From positions 1,550,001 through 1,614,000 of the forward strand of contig OZ255825.1 in assembly GCA_965277535.1 (NCBI GenBank): a stretch of DNA of 64,000 bases. The letters run 5' to 3'. Numbering within the stretch: the stretch's first letter is position 1; each line of letters begins with the position of its first letter. This document shows positions 35,818-44,990 of this stretch, in pieces. The notes under the pieces are model-generated. The model was not told the DNA's origin. It saw only the letters and a list, made by a program, of their open reading frames with translations, and searched no databases. A program made the translations under genes and the position numbers. This stretch comes from Ilyomonas sp965277535 (GTDB taxonomy: Bacteria > Bacteroidota > Bacteroidia > Chitinophagales > Chitinophagaceae).

Positions 35818-35828
35818 GCAAAAACAAA
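35818..35828 (+). repeat. Dispersed GCAAAAACAAA word beside the UXS stop
   Basis: An exact copy ends two bases from the UXS stop codon. The 35644-35830 gap also holds a 'gtcttcgcgccttcgtggc' word repeat; there is no credible gene. Confidence 0.65.
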
Positions 35829-35830
35829 CC

Positions 35831-36820
35831 CTACTGTTTCACGTAAGATGAAAAGTCTTTGTGTTCTTTTTTATACAAATCATCCATCGTTAACGACTTG
35901 AAATATTCATACGTTTTTTGCAAGCCTTCTTCCCTGCCCACTTTCGGTTCCCAGCCTAACAATTGTCTCGCCAAAGTAATATCAGGTTGGCGTTGTTTGG
36001 GATCATCGGTTGGCAAAGGCTTATAAATTATTTTTTGGTTTGCGCCCGTTAGTTTTAATATCTCTTCTGCAAAATCTTTAATGGTAATTTCAGAAGGATT
36101 GCCAACATTTACAGGGCTTGAATAATTGCTGTGCAGCAAGCGATAAATGCCTTCCACCAAATCATCAACATAACAAAACGAACGGGTTTGCGAACCATCA
36201 CCAAACACCGTTAAATCTTCGCCACGCAAGGCCTGACCAATGAACGCAGGCAGCACACGACCATCGTTCAAACGCATACGCGGCCCATACGTGTTGAAGA
36301 TGCGAATAATGCGCGTTTCCAAACCATGATACGTATGATATGCCATGGTGATGGCTTCCTGGTAACGCTTGGCTTCATCATATACACCACGCGGACCCAC
36401 CGGGTTTACATTGCCCCAATAACTTTCTTTTTGCGGGTGAACACTTGGGTCGCCATACACCTCAGATGTAGATGCCACAAGGATTCTGGCTCCTTTATCT
36501 TTTGCCAAACCCAACAAATTGTGCGTGCCATGAGCACCTACTTTTAAAGTTTGGATGGGTATTTTTAAATAATCAATCGGGCTGGCAGGCGAAGCAAAAT
36601 GCAGGATGTAATCAAGCTTGCCGGATACATGCACAAACTTGGTTATATCGTGATGATGAAATTCAAAATCGGGCGAAGGAAACAGGTGCTCGATGTTTTG
36701 CAGATTGCCGGTAATTAAATTATCCATGCCGATGACATGATAACCTTCAGCTAGAAACCGGTCGCACAGGTGAGAACCTAAAAAGCCAGCCGCGCCGGTG
36801 ATTAAAATTCGTTTTTTCAT
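35831..36820 (-). CDS. UDP-glucuronate decarboxylase (UDP-xylose synthase) family
   Basis: A 329-residue short-chain dehydrogenase/reductase. GAAGFLGSHLC (residues 9-19) binds NAD; STSEVYGDP and YDEAKRYQE supply catalytic Ser/Glu, Tyr147 and Lys151; RIFNTYGPRMRLNDGRV is typical of UXS proteins, which convert UDP-glucuronate to UDP-xylose. The gene downstream of it in the other reading direction is its partner: ugd at 36998, which makes UDP-glucuronate, is transcribed just before it on the same strand. The pair would supply UDP-xylose for surface glycans. Confidence 0.88.
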   Translation of the reverse strand: MKKRILITGAAGFLGSHLCDRFLAEGYHVIGMDNLITGNLQNIEHLFPSPDFEFHHHDITKFVHVSGKLDYILHFASPASPIDYLKIPIQTLKVGAHGTHNLLGLAKDKGARILVASTSEVYGDPSVHPQKESYWGNVNPVGPRGVYDEAKRYQEAITMAYHTYHGLETRIIRIFNTYGPRMRLNDGRVLPAFIGQALRGEDLTVFGDGSQTRSFCYVDDLVEGIYRLLHSNYSSPVNVGNPSEITIKDFAEEILKLTGANQKIIYKPLPTDDPKQRQPDITLARQLLGWEPKVGREEGLQKTYEYFKSLTMDDLYKKEHKDFSSYVKQ

Positions 36821-36997
36821 TGGTTGATTTTATTGATAAACGTTCCGCAGATTGCGCAGATGAGCGCAGATTCTTTTGTTTGGTTTTGCATCAATTTTAG
36901 TGATCTATTATTTAGAAAAAGCCCGCAGATTTCGCCGATTATCGCAGAACGAATACAAGCCATCTGCGCGAATCTGCGTTATCTGCGGGAGCTTTCT
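36821..36997. repeat. Word-repeat region between ugd and UXS
   Basis: The gap is built from recurring words such as CCGCAGATT, GCGCAGATGAGCGCAGATT and ATCTGCGTTATCTGCGGG, with a GCAAAACCAAA word (36879, reverse) inside. The first and last parts are partly inverted with respect to each other. No gene. Confidence 0.7.
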
Positions 36998-38362
36998 TTA
37001 CCGCAATATTACTTCCTGATCTTCCTGCAAACTTTTAATGCCATGCGCATGTCTGCCGATGCCGAAATATTCAAAGCCATTCTCCTTCATTTCATCGGCT
37101 GTATAAATGTTTCTGCCATCAAAAATGACATGACCTTTCATGTTGCTTTTAATTTCATCCCAATCGGGCAAACGGAACTCTGGCCACTCTGTAATTAACA
37201 ACAAAGCATCGGCACCTTTGGTAGCTTGCGCTGCTTCTTCAACGAAAGTAATTTTATCGCCAATCATGTGCTTTGCTTCGGGCATCGAAACCGGATCGTA
37301 AGCCTGCACTTTTGCACCGGCTTCCAGCAACATATCAATAATTACAAGCGATGGCGCTTCACGCATATCGTCGGTTTTTGGCTTGAACGACAAGCCCCAC
37401 ATCGCGAAGGTTTTGCCCGCAATATCACCACCGTAGTGCCTTTTTATTTTGGTAATGATTACTTTTTTCTGGTCTTCGTTCACTTCTTCCACCGCATTTA
37501 AAATGCGCAAATCATAACCACTTTTTTCACCTGTTTTAATCAAGGCTTTTACATCTTTCGGAAAGCACGATCCGCCATAGCCAATGCCTGCATAAATAAA
37601 ACGGTTGCCAATGCGCGGGTCAGAACCAATGCCAGTGCGCACATGGTTTACATTGGCGCCTACCAGCTCGCACAGGTTGGCAATATCGTTCATGAAAGAA
37701 ATTTTCGTAGCAAGCATTGCATTCGCAGCGTACTTTGTCATTTCAGCCGAAGGCACATCCATAAATAAAATGGGATGACCGTTTAACAAAAACGGATTGT
37801 ACATCTGCTGCAACACCGCTCTTGCGCGATCAGATTCTACACCAATCACAATTCTGTCGGGCTTTAAAAAATCATCAACAGCAGCACCTTCTTTTAAAAA
37901 TTCGGGGTTCGATGCTACATCATACTCAACATCCTCATTTCTTGCTTTCAGAGCTGATGCAATAGCAGCGTTTACTTTTGATGCAGTTCCCACCGGCACG
38001 GTGCTTTTTGTTACCACAACAATGTAATCAGTCATGTATTTTCCTATGGTATCAGCCACCTGCAACACGTATTTTAAATCGGCACTGCCATCTTCGCCGG
38101 GAGGTGTTCCTACGGCAATAAAAGCCACCTGCGCACCGCGGATAGAATCTGCCAGATCGGTGCTGAAATGCAATCTGCCTTTTTTATAATTGCGCTTTAC
38201 AATGTCTTCCAAACCAGGTTCGTAAATAGGAAGAATGCCCCGCTTTAGGTTGTCAATTTTTTGCTGCAGAACATCAATGCAAACAACTTCGATGCCTACT
38301 TCAGATAAACATGCGCCGGTTACCAAACCCACATAACCGGTACCTACAACTACTATTTTCAT
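36998..38362 (-). CDS. ugd: UDP-glucose 6-dehydrogenase
   Basis: A 454-residue NAD-dependent enzyme oxidising UDP-glucose to UDP-glucuronate. GTGYVGLVTGACLSEVG binds NAD; TKSTVPVGTA, NPEFLKEGAAVDDFLKPDRIV and GYGGSCFPKDVKAL (with the catalytic Cys) are diagnostic. Followed about 180 bases later by the UXS-like gene on the same strand. Together they lead to UDP-xylose or UDP-glucuronate for capsule or exopolysaccharide. Confidence 0.97.
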   Translation of the reverse strand: MKIVVVGTGYVGLVTGACLSEVGIEVVCIDVLQQKIDNLKRGILPIYEPGLEDIVKRNYKKGRLHFSTDLADSIRGAQVAFIAVGTPPGEDGSADLKYVLQVADTIGKYMTDYIVVVTKSTVPVGTASKVNAAIASALKARNEDVEYDVASNPEFLKEGAAVDDFLKPDRIVIGVESDRARAVLQQMYNPFLLNGHPILFMDVPSAEMTKYAANAMLATKISFMNDIANLCELVGANVNHVRTGIGSDPRIGNRFIYAGIGYGGSCFPKDVKALIKTGEKSGYDLRILNAVEEVNEDQKKVIITKIKRHYGGDIAGKTFAMWGLSFKPKTDDMREAPSLVIIDMLLEAGAKVQAYDPVSMPEAKHMIGDKITFVEEAAQATKGADALLLITEWPEFRLPDWDEIKSNMKGHVIFDGRNIYTADEMKENGFEYFGIGRHAHGIKSLQEDQEVILR

Positions 38363-38786
38363 ATTCTTGTTTTACGGTTGATTTTAATTTAAATTGATTG
38401 AGAATGTTTGTGAATTACAATGTTTGTTTTTGCATGAATTACTGATACCGAAAATGCTTTACTTCCCTTTTATCGCTTTGATAAGAATGGATACGTTGCA
38501 GGATTGCACAGAGGGAAGAGCAAAACAAATGGTACTGCTATTGCCATTGCGGCCACAGAATTGATTTTTTATAGAATGATTTTCTTCGGGGGTAAAAATA
38601 TTTCAGAATTTGTAAACCGATAACTTAAAAAAAAGTTAGAGGAGATTAAAATATGGTTTAATAAAGAAGCTATGAGCTACAAGCCTCAGGCTACAAGTGA
38701 AAAAAGCGGCAAAAACAAACATTTTGTAAACTCATAGCTCACAGCTTCTCTCCTTGTAGCTTGCAGCTAACAGCTTGTAGCTTCCC
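38363..38786. repeat. Gap with dispersed words and inverted repeats
   Basis: About 420 bases without a gene. It holds two GCAAAAACAAA words, one on each strand (38423 and 38709). The part from 38669 to 38786 is an imperfect inverted repeat of the words AGCTACAAG, AAGCTATGAGCT and CTTGTAGCTTGCAGCT centred on the second word. Confidence 0.6.
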
Positions 38787-40043
38787 TCATTCCACAATCA
38801 TCCCCGCCGCCACCGTTTCGTTTGTGGTTTCATCAATTAAAATCAATGAACCTGTTGAACGGTTTTTGCGATATGGATCGTAAGCCAATGGCTTTGTGGT
38901 TCTAATCTTCACGCGTGCAATATCATTCATACCAATGGTGGTTTCTTCTTCCATGCGGCGCAGTGTGTTGATGTCCATTTTATACACCACTTCTTTTATC
39001 ACACAACGCACTTCATTGGTAGTTTGCCGCAAATAATATTTGGTTCCCGGCTGCCACTTTTTTGCGTTAAGCCAGCACATCATAATGTCTAAATCCTGAC
39101 TTACCAGGGGCTGATTGTTTTCTTTCACAATCATATCACCACGACTTACATCAATATCATCTTCCAAAGTAAGGGAAACCGACATGGGTGCGTAGGCTTC
39201 CTTCACCGTTTTTTCCAACACATTGATGCTTTTTACAGTTGATGTAAAGCCTGATGGCAACACTGTTACCGCATCGCCGGTACGAAAAATGCCACCTGCA
39301 ATTCTACCTGCATAACCACGATAATCATGGTATTCGGTTGAATGTGGACGAATGATGGTTTGCACTGGAAAACGCGCATCAATGTGGTTGTAATCAGAAC
39401 CAATGTGTATCGTTTCCAACTCATGCAGCAACGTTGCACCGTGATACCACGGCGTGTGTTGGGAATGATTTACCACATTGTCACCTTTCAATGCACTAAT
39501 GGGAATGTAACGGATGTCGTTAATGTTGAGCTTGCTTGCAAACTCGGTATAAGCTTCTACAATTTGGTTAAATACTTCTTCCGAATACTCTACCAAATCC
39601 ATTTTATTTATACATACAATTACGTGCGGCAATTGCAGCAACGATGCGATATAGGAATGACGACAGGTTTGCTCCACCATGCCTTTGCGGGCATCAATTA
39701 AAATAAGCGCAAGATTGGCGGTTGATGCGCCCGTTACCATGTTGCGTGTATATTGAATGTGTCCCGGCGTATCAGCAATGATGAACTTGCGTTTGGGTGT
39801 TGCAAAGTAACGATACGCAACATCAATGGTAATGCCTTGTTCACGTTCGGCGCGCAAGCCATCCGTTAACAATGATAAATCAACGTGCTCTAAACCTTTT
39901 CTTTCACTGCTCTTTTTCACAGCTTCCATCTGGTCTTCAAAAATAGATTTGCTGTCGTATAGCAATCTTCCTATCAATGTGCTCTTGCCATCATCAACGC
40001 TGCCAGCAGTTGTAAATCGTAAAAGTTCTCTTGTATTTGACAT
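38787..40043 (-). CDS. cysN: Sulfate adenylyltransferase, GTPase subunit
   Basis: A 418-residue EF-Tu-like GTPase that drives ATP sulfurylase. AGSVDDGKSTLIGRLLYDS is the P loop, DTPGH and NKMD are the other GTP motifs. No APS kinase domain is fused, in keeping with a separate cysC. I start at ATG 40043 (MSNTRELLRF), the usual position; the reading frame stays open upstream through a repeat that would encode a run of His-His-Ser-Pro-Phe units, which I regard as non-coding or as a repeat-derived leader. Confidence 0.95.
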   Translation of the reverse strand: MSNTRELLRFTTAGSVDDGKSTLIGRLLYDSKSIFEDQMEAVKKSSERKGLEHVDLSLLTDGLRAEREQGITIDVAYRYFATPKRKFIIADTPGHIQYTRNMVTGASTANLALILIDARKGMVEQTCRHSYIASLLQLPHVIVCINKMDLVEYSEEVFNQIVEAYTEFASKLNINDIRYIPISALKGDNVVNHSQHTPWYHGATLLHELETIHIGSDYNHIDARFPVQTIIRPHSTEYHDYRGYAGRIAGGIFRTGDAVTVLPSGFTSTVKSINVLEKTVKEAYAPMSVSLTLEDDIDVSRGDMIVKENNQPLVSQDLDIMMCWLNAKKWQPGTKYYLRQTTNEVRCVIKEVVYKMDINTLRRMEEETTIGMNDIARVKIRTTKPLAYDPYRKNRSTGSLILIDETTNETVAAGMIVE

Positions 40044-40105
40044 GAATGGTGAATGGTGAATGGTGAATGGTGAGTGGTGAATGTTGAATGGTGAGTTGTT
40101 TTCTG
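40044..40105. repeat. Tandem TGAATGG-type repeat upstream of cysN
   Basis: The words GAATGGT and GAGTGGT repeat about nine times between cysD and cysN, with a partly inverted end (ACTCACAACTCACCACTCAC). In frame with cysN it would code NIHHSPFTIHHSPF. Repeat count is likely to vary between strains. Confidence 0.75.
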
Positions 40106-40130
40106 TACTCACAACTCACCACTCACTTTA

Positions 40131-41036
40131 TTAAAAATAACCTTGTTTCTTTCTGTCTTCCATTGAGGTTTCAGAACGTTTATCATCGCCACGATTGCCG
40201 CGTTCGGTGCTGCGCGTGGCAGCAACTTCAGTTACAATTTTTTCGAGCGTATCTGCGTCCGATTCAATGCCGCCGGTTATGGTAATATCGCCCAGGGTTC
40301 TGAAACGCATGTGTTTGGTTTCAACGGTTTCGCCATCGCGCAGGGTTACAAATTCTGATACGGGAAGCCATGTGGCATCGCGGTAAATAGCTTCGCGATG
40401 ATGTGCGAAATACAAAGAAGGAATGGCGATGTTTTCTTTTAGTATGTAATTCCAAACATCCATCTCCGTCCAGTTGCTGATTGGAAACACACGAAAATGT
40501 TCGCCCTGATGTTTGCGGCCATTGAAAATGTTCCACAACTCAGGTCGCTGGTTTTTAGGGTCCCACTGACCAAAATCATCGCGATGCGAGAAGAAGCGTT
40601 CTTTTGCACGAGCCTTTTCTTCGTCACGCCGCGCGCCACCAATAGCAGCATCAATTTTGTGGCTTTCAATGGTATCTAACAAGGTAACGGTTTGCAGCGC
40701 GTTACGGCTTGCATTCATGCCGGTTTCTTCTTTTACACGACCCTTGTTGATAGATTCCTGCACGCTGCCAATAATCAGTTGTACGCCAAGATTGTCAACC
40801 AATTGATCACGAAATTCCATGGTTTCGGGAAAGTTATGACCGGTATCAATGTGAATCAACGGCAGCGGAATTTTAGCAGGATAAAACGCTTTTTTTGCTA
40901 ACTGTGTAATGACAATAGAATCCTTACCACCACTGAATAAAATAGCGGGACGATCGAACTGCGCAACCACTTCGCGAATGACAAAAACGGCTTCTGCTTC
41001 TAACTCCTGTAAGTGATCGAGATAATATTTATGCAT
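40131..41036 (-). CDS. cysD: Sulfate adenylyltransferase, small subunit
   Basis: A 301-residue PP-loop enzyme that joins sulfate to AMP from ATP to make APS. ILFSGGKDSIVITQLAKKAF is the PP loop, followed by IDTGHNFPE, GARRDEEKARAKER and FPISNWTEMDVWNYI. Forms the CysDN ATP sulfurylase with cysN, which lies downstream on the same strand. cysC lies 7 bases upstream. Confidence 0.97.
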   Translation of the reverse strand: MHKYYLDHLQELEAEAVFVIREVVAQFDRPAILFSGGKDSIVITQLAKKAFYPAKIPLPLIHIDTGHNFPETMEFRDQLVDNLGVQLIIGSVQESINKGRVKEETGMNASRNALQTVTLLDTIESHKIDAAIGGARRDEEKARAKERFFSHRDDFGQWDPKNQRPELWNIFNGRKHQGEHFRVFPISNWTEMDVWNYILKENIAIPSLYFAHHREAIYRDATWLPVSEFVTLRDGETVETKHMRFRTLGDITITGGIESDADTLEKIVTEVAATRSTERGNRGDDKRSETSMEDRKKQGYF

Positions 41037-41043
41037 GTTTGAA

Positions 41044-41643
41044 TTAAGTCAGTTTTATTTTAGGTAACACAATATCGAGTACAGCTTGCACACTTTCGTT
41101 TACGGTTTGTTTATCGGTGTGAAGATGAATATCGGGATGCTCAGGTTTTTCAAACGGCGACGAGATGCCGGTAAAATGGCTGATTTCACCTTGTTGTGCT
41201 TTTTTGTACAACCCTTTTACGTCGCGCTGCTCGCACACTTCTAACGGCGCATCAACAAAAATTTCGACAAAACTATCGCCCATTAACTCACGAAGTAGTT
41301 TACGGTCTTTTAAAAATGGTGAAACAAAAGCAGCCAAAACAATGATGCCGGCATCCATCATTAGTTTGGCAACTTCACCCAACCTGCGGATGTTTTCAAC
41401 ACGGCTTTCTTCAGTAAAGTTCAAATCTTTACTCAAGCCTTTGCGAATGTTATCGCCATCTAAAATATAAGTTTGAAAATGATGAAGATGTAAGTATTGC
41501 TCAACCGCATTTGCGACCGTGCTTTTGCCGCTTCCCGATAAACCTGTAAACCATAAGCAAACGGCACGATGGCCGTTTTTCAACTGGCGATCTTCCTTTG
41601 TTATTTTAAAACTATGCGTTATGATGTGCAGGTTTTCTTTCAT
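41044..41643 (-). CDS. cysC: Adenylylsulfate kinase
   Basis: A 199-residue APS kinase making PAPS. The P loop is GLSGSGKST (34-42), with DGDNIRKGLSKDLNFTEESR, IFVDAPLEVCEQRDVKGLY and FEKPEHPDIHL following. First gene of cysC-cysD-cysN. No PAPS reductase or sulfite reductase gene is near, so the PAPS could serve sulfotransferases as well as assimilation. Confidence 0.96.
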   Translation of the reverse strand: MKENLHIITHSFKITKEDRQLKNGHRAVCLWFTGLSGSGKSTVANAVEQYLHLHHFQTYILDGDNIRKGLSKDLNFTEESRVENIRRLGEVAKLMMDAGIIVLAAFVSPFLKDRKLLRELMGDSFVEIFVDAPLEVCEQRDVKGLYKKAQQGEISHFTGISSPFEKPEHPDIHLHTDKQTVNESVQAVLDIVLPKIKLT

Positions 41644-42220
41644 TTTTATTCCCTGTCATGCCATACATAATGGCTGCTGATACGTTTGGTTTTGCACCAA
41701 AAATGAAGCGCCCAATCTATCGGGCAAATTTATTTTCAACTAAACTTACGTCAGTTATTTATTACAAGTAAAAGGTAAGCCTATGTTTTGAAACGCGCAA
41801 GATACAGGAATCGGGATAAAAACAAAGGCTAAGTCTATATGTTTGGTAGAATTTTAAAATAGAGACAAGTATTTTGCCACAGAGAAAAGAGAAAGCAGAG
41901 ATTTCGCAGAGATTAAAATTACTCAGCGAAACATTTTTCAACACTTGTTTCCCTAACTCGTTGAGGTTGTTTTGTACAAAGCAGAGAAGTTTGGTTTTGC
42001 GGGAATTTTCTTTGCTAAAGTGAAAGAATAACTCGCACAGAGGAAACAGAGCAAACAGAGAGCGTTTTGATTTTCTCTGTTGTCTCCTTCCCTCTGTGCG
42101 ATTCATTTTCTTTATAACATGAGTCATTTTCTTTGAAAAAAAATCAAAACTTTTGTTAGCATACTCTATGGTTGAGCCTTCGCACATTTTACAACATAGT
42201 TCTTTTTACATCGTAACAAA
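41644..42220. repeat. 600-base intergenic region built of word repeats
   Basis: It has two reverse GCAAAACCAAA words (41685, 41990), a 'cacagagaaaagagaaagcagagatttcgcagag' type stretch (from 41877), and an imperfect inverted pair at 42034-42060 and 42075-42100 (CGCACAGAGG with CCTCTGTGCG). I see no credible gene: the open frames here follow the repeats and lack family features. Confidence 0.65.
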
Positions 42221-42228
42221 TAGTTTTG
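42221..42228 (+). promoter_or_regulatory. -7 promoter box of the ABC permease gene
   Basis: TAGTTTTG fits TAnnTTTG and lies 17 bases before the ATG. No clear -33 was found. It overlaps the start of a reverse GCAAAACAAAA word (42225). Confidence 0.45.
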
Positions 42229-42244
42229 TTTTGCAAAGATTTTT

Positions 42245-43330
42245 ATGAAGAATACATACAGTCAGTTCGAAGCCATGCTGGCCATTGCCAAAGGCAGCTT
42301 GCGGGCTATCTTTCGCAGCCCGTCAACGGTGGTGTTTAGTTTGGGGTTTCCTATTATTTTCATTTTGGTTTTTGGCTCTATCGGCGATAATGGCTTTTCG
42401 ATGGACATTGGTGTTAGAAAAGGCAGCGATACTACCAATGCTGTTTATCAAAGCCTTACCCACATCAAGGGCATAATCATTCACAACAACCTCAGCGATA
42501 GCGTGCTTACTGCCAACCTGAGAAGCGCTGCCATTACCGCAATTGTTGACATTGAAAAACAAAAGGACAATACATACAATATCCAGCTTACCAGTGCCGA
42601 CATTGTAAAGCCACAGGATTTGCAGATACTGCAAGCCATTTTAAATTCGGTTGTGCTGCGCAACGATACCAGTTACCACATGGCACGAATCAATCCCAAC
42701 ATTACATTTATAAAAGGCAGGGAGTTTAAGGAAATTGACCGGATACTGCCGGGAATGTTGGGCTTTTCGTTGCTGGGAACGGGCGTATTCAGCGTTGCGT
42801 TTTTGTTTTTTAATTTAAGAAACCAACTGGTGTTGAAACGCTTTTTTGCAACGCCCATCCGGCGAAGCACTATTATTCTGGGCGAAGGGCTGAGCCGTAT
42901 TTTATTTCAATTGCTTTCAGTGATTATCATTATGTTGTTTGGCTATTTATTCTTTCACTTTACATTTATAAAGGGCGCAGCAACATTTGTTGACATGCTA
43001 TTATTATCATTCATAGCCTGTGTGGTATTTATGGGTTTTGGTTTTGTGGTAAGTGGTGTTGCTACCACTGATAATGTGATTCCGGTGTACTCCAACATAT
43101 TTGTTTTTCCCCAATTTTTACTGTCGGGCACTTTCTTTTCTACTTCTGTTTTTCCGGCATGGCTGCAAAAAATCTGCAACCTGCTGCCGCTCACTTGTTT
43201 CAACAATGCAATGCACAAAATATCGTATGAAGGTTTGGGTTTGATGAGCACGTGGAAAGATGTAAGCTTATTGATAATTTGGGGAATAGTCATTTATGCC
43301 GTTGCCGTAAAAGCGTTTAAGTGGGAATGA
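42245..43330 (+). CDS. ABC-2 type transporter permease
   Basis: A 361-residue inner-membrane protein. One N-terminal membrane segment (VVFSLGFPIIFILVFGS), an extracytoplasmic domain of about 120 residues, then five membrane segments with LRNQLVLKRFFATPIRRSTIILGEGLSRI between them, as in drug- or polysaccharide-exporting ABC-2 permeases (YhbS/DrrB-like). No ATP-binding subunit is encoded in the window, so it must pair with one elsewhere. Substrate unknown. Confidence 0.85.
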   Translation: MKNTYSQFEAMLAIAKGSLRAIFRSPSTVVFSLGFPIIFILVFGSIGDNGFSMDIGVRKGSDTTNAVYQSLTHIKGIIIHNNLSDSVLTANLRSAAITAIVDIEKQKDNTYNIQLTSADIVKPQDLQILQAILNSVVLRNDTSYHMARINPNITFIKGREFKEIDRILPGMLGFSLLGTGVFSVAFLFFNLRNQLVLKRFFATPIRRSTIILGEGLSRILFQLLSVIIIMLFGYLFFHFTFIKGAATFVDMLLLSFIACVVFMGFGFVVSGVATTDNVIPVYSNIFVFPQFLLSGTFFSTSVFPAWLQKICNLLPLTCFNNAMHKISYEGLGLMSTWKDVSLLIIWGIVIYAVAVKAFKWE

Positions 43331-43466
43331 TTTTATGTACGATGTGGGATGTACGATGTGATTGAAGCACACTTGCAACTTGTAGCTTATAGCCCGCTCC
43401 CTGAAACTTGATTCTTGTATCTTGATCCTTGTAACTTGTCTCTTGTCTCCTGTAACTTATACTTTT

Positions 43467-44414
43467 ATGAAACGATTGATTTATTCATTTTTGTTTTTGC
43501 CCCTTTTTTTATGTATGAAACTAAATGTTGCTGCGCAAAAAACGGCGCCACTTTATACCGATAGCATTCCCAACAGTAAGATGACGCCTGATGAAGAAAC
43601 CACCAGTAACAACGGCGTTTTGACTATCAGTAAAGTAAGCCGTCCTACACTCACGTCTTATCTTCCGGCAAAAGAAAAAGCAAATGGTACGGCGGTGATT
43701 ATTTGTCCCGGCGGCGGTTACAGTGTATTGGCTGCTGCACATGAAGGAAGTGATGTAGCCAAAGAGTTTGTGAAGAATGGTGTAGCAGCCTTTGTGTTGA
43801 AATATCGCATACCGGATGATGCTACAATGGTGAATAAAGAAATTGGTCCCTTGCAGGATGCGCAACAGGCAATCAAAACCGTTCGCGAACATGCTAAAGA
43901 GTGGAACATTGATGCGGCGCGAATTGGTATTATGGGCTTTTCGGCGGGCGGCCATCTGGCGTCCACCGCAGGCACACATTACAACAAAGCGGTCATTGCC
44001 AACACAAATAACACCAGCCTGCGACCTGATTTTATGTTGTTGATCTATCCCGTGATTTCATTTAACGACAGCATCGGGCATCGTGGTTCGCGGGATAATT
44101 TGATTGGTAAAAATCCATCCGGAGAAAAAAAGAAATATTACTCCAACGACCTACTGGTAACGGCTGATACGCCACCAACATTCCTGGTTCATGCCGGCGA
44201 TGACGATGTGGTAAATGTTGAAAACAGCATTCGTTTTTATGAAGCTTGTTTGCATCATCATGTGCCTGTTGAGATGCACTTGTATCAAAATGGCGGACAT
44301 GGTTTTGGAATGCATTTGCCTAAAAGCAAAGACCTGTGGATGGAACGTTGCATGAACTGGATGGCAGCTAATGGATGGATGAAAGGAGCTGACGTGAGAG
44401 TGCCGATAAAATAG
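43467..44414 (+). CDS. Secreted alpha/beta hydrolase (acetyl-esterase-like)
   Basis: A 315-residue esterase with a signal peptide (SFLFLPLFLCMKLNVAAQ). The fold markers are CPGGGY for the oxyanion hole, GFSAGGH with the nucleophile Ser, HAGDDDVV with the acid and GGHGFGMH with the His. It resembles acetylxylan/pectin esterase-type hydrolases of Bacteroidota. The signal-peptide codons contain a reverse GCAAAAACAAA word (43490). I choose the ATG at 43467, since upstream sequence is word-repeat DNA. Confidence 0.88.
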   Translation: MKRLIYSFLFLPLFLCMKLNVAAQKTAPLYTDSIPNSKMTPDEETTSNNGVLTISKVSRPTLTSYLPAKEKANGTAVIICPGGGYSVLAAAHEGSDVAKEFVKNGVAAFVLKYRIPDDATMVNKEIGPLQDAQQAIKTVREHAKEWNIDAARIGIMGFSAGGHLASTAGTHYNKAVIANTNNTSLRPDFMLLIYPVISFNDSIGHRGSRDNLIGKNPSGEKKKYYSNDLLVTADTPPTFLVHAGDDDVVNVENSIRFYEACLHHHVPVEMHLYQNGGHGFGMHLPKSKDLWMERCMNWMAANGWMKGADVRVPIK

Positions 44415-44447
44415 TGAATAAAAGTTTGTAAATAAGAGGAAGCGAAT

Positions 44448-44480
44448 AACGCTGTCAGGGTTCAAAACCCTGACAGCGTT
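44448..44480. terminator. 15-bp perfect hairpin after the esterase gene
   Basis: AACGCTGTCAGGGTT and its complement enclose a three-base CAA loop. T residues are few, so it may be a terminator or a palindromic repeat unit. Confidence 0.65.
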
Positions 44481-44518
44481 TACTCTCAACCATTCACTGA
44501 ACTTCTTCAAAACATCTC

Positions 44519-44962
44519 ATGCCAACGCTCGTACCCATACTCATTGATGAAGATTCCAACAAAGAAATCTATGCAAATGAATATTGCAGAGAGATGTTTA
44601 GATCATATCCTTCTTATTATTACAAAACCGGTTATAACCCGCCGTGGATTGGATACTTTGTAATGCAGGATGAAACGGTTGTTGGCGTAGGTGGCTTTAC
44701 GGGTGCGCCAAAAGAAAACAAAGTTGAAATTGGCTACGGCACACGAAAAGAATGGGAAGGAAAAGGCATCGCAACATTTACCTGCAGCCAGTTAATTGCC
44801 ATTGCAAAAGCAATAAAACCCAATATTATCATCACCGCCAAAACAGCACCGGAGCACAATGCTTCCACAAAAATTTTACAACGCAATGGGTTTGTTTTTA
44901 CCCAAAAAACGCAGGATAATGAAATCGGTGATGCGTGGCTGTGGACATACCAGCAGATATAA
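44519..44962 (+). CDS. GNAT family N-acetyltransferase
   Basis: A 147-residue acetyltransferase of the RimJ/RimL type. VGVGGFTGAPKENKVEIGYGTRKEWEGKGIAT contains the acetyl-CoA-binding pattern (R/Q-x-x-G-x-G/A: here KEWEGKGIAT), and ASTKILQRNGFVF is the C-terminal family block. Substrate unknown. Convergent with the cytochrome-lipoprotein gene, ending about 30 bases away. Confidence 0.85.
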   Translation: MPTLVPILIDEDSNKEIYANEYCREMFRSYPSYYYKTGYNPPWIGYFVMQDETVVGVGGFTGAPKENKVEIGYGTRKEWEGKGIATFTCSQLIAIAKAIKPNIIITAKTAPEHNASTKILQRNGFVFTQKTQDNEIGDAWLWTYQQI

Positions 44963-44990
44963 TTTGATTAATGGTTATGCTTGGTAAAAT

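Noticed and set aside
40044..40105. Tandem repeat as a CRISPR array
   Set aside because: Units are about 7-8 bases, adjacent, with no spacers and no cas genes nearby.
41762..42187. 141-residue minus-strand open frame
   Set aside because: It runs through word repeats and an inverted pair, and its amino acids (Phe/Ser/Lys-rich) follow the repeat composition.
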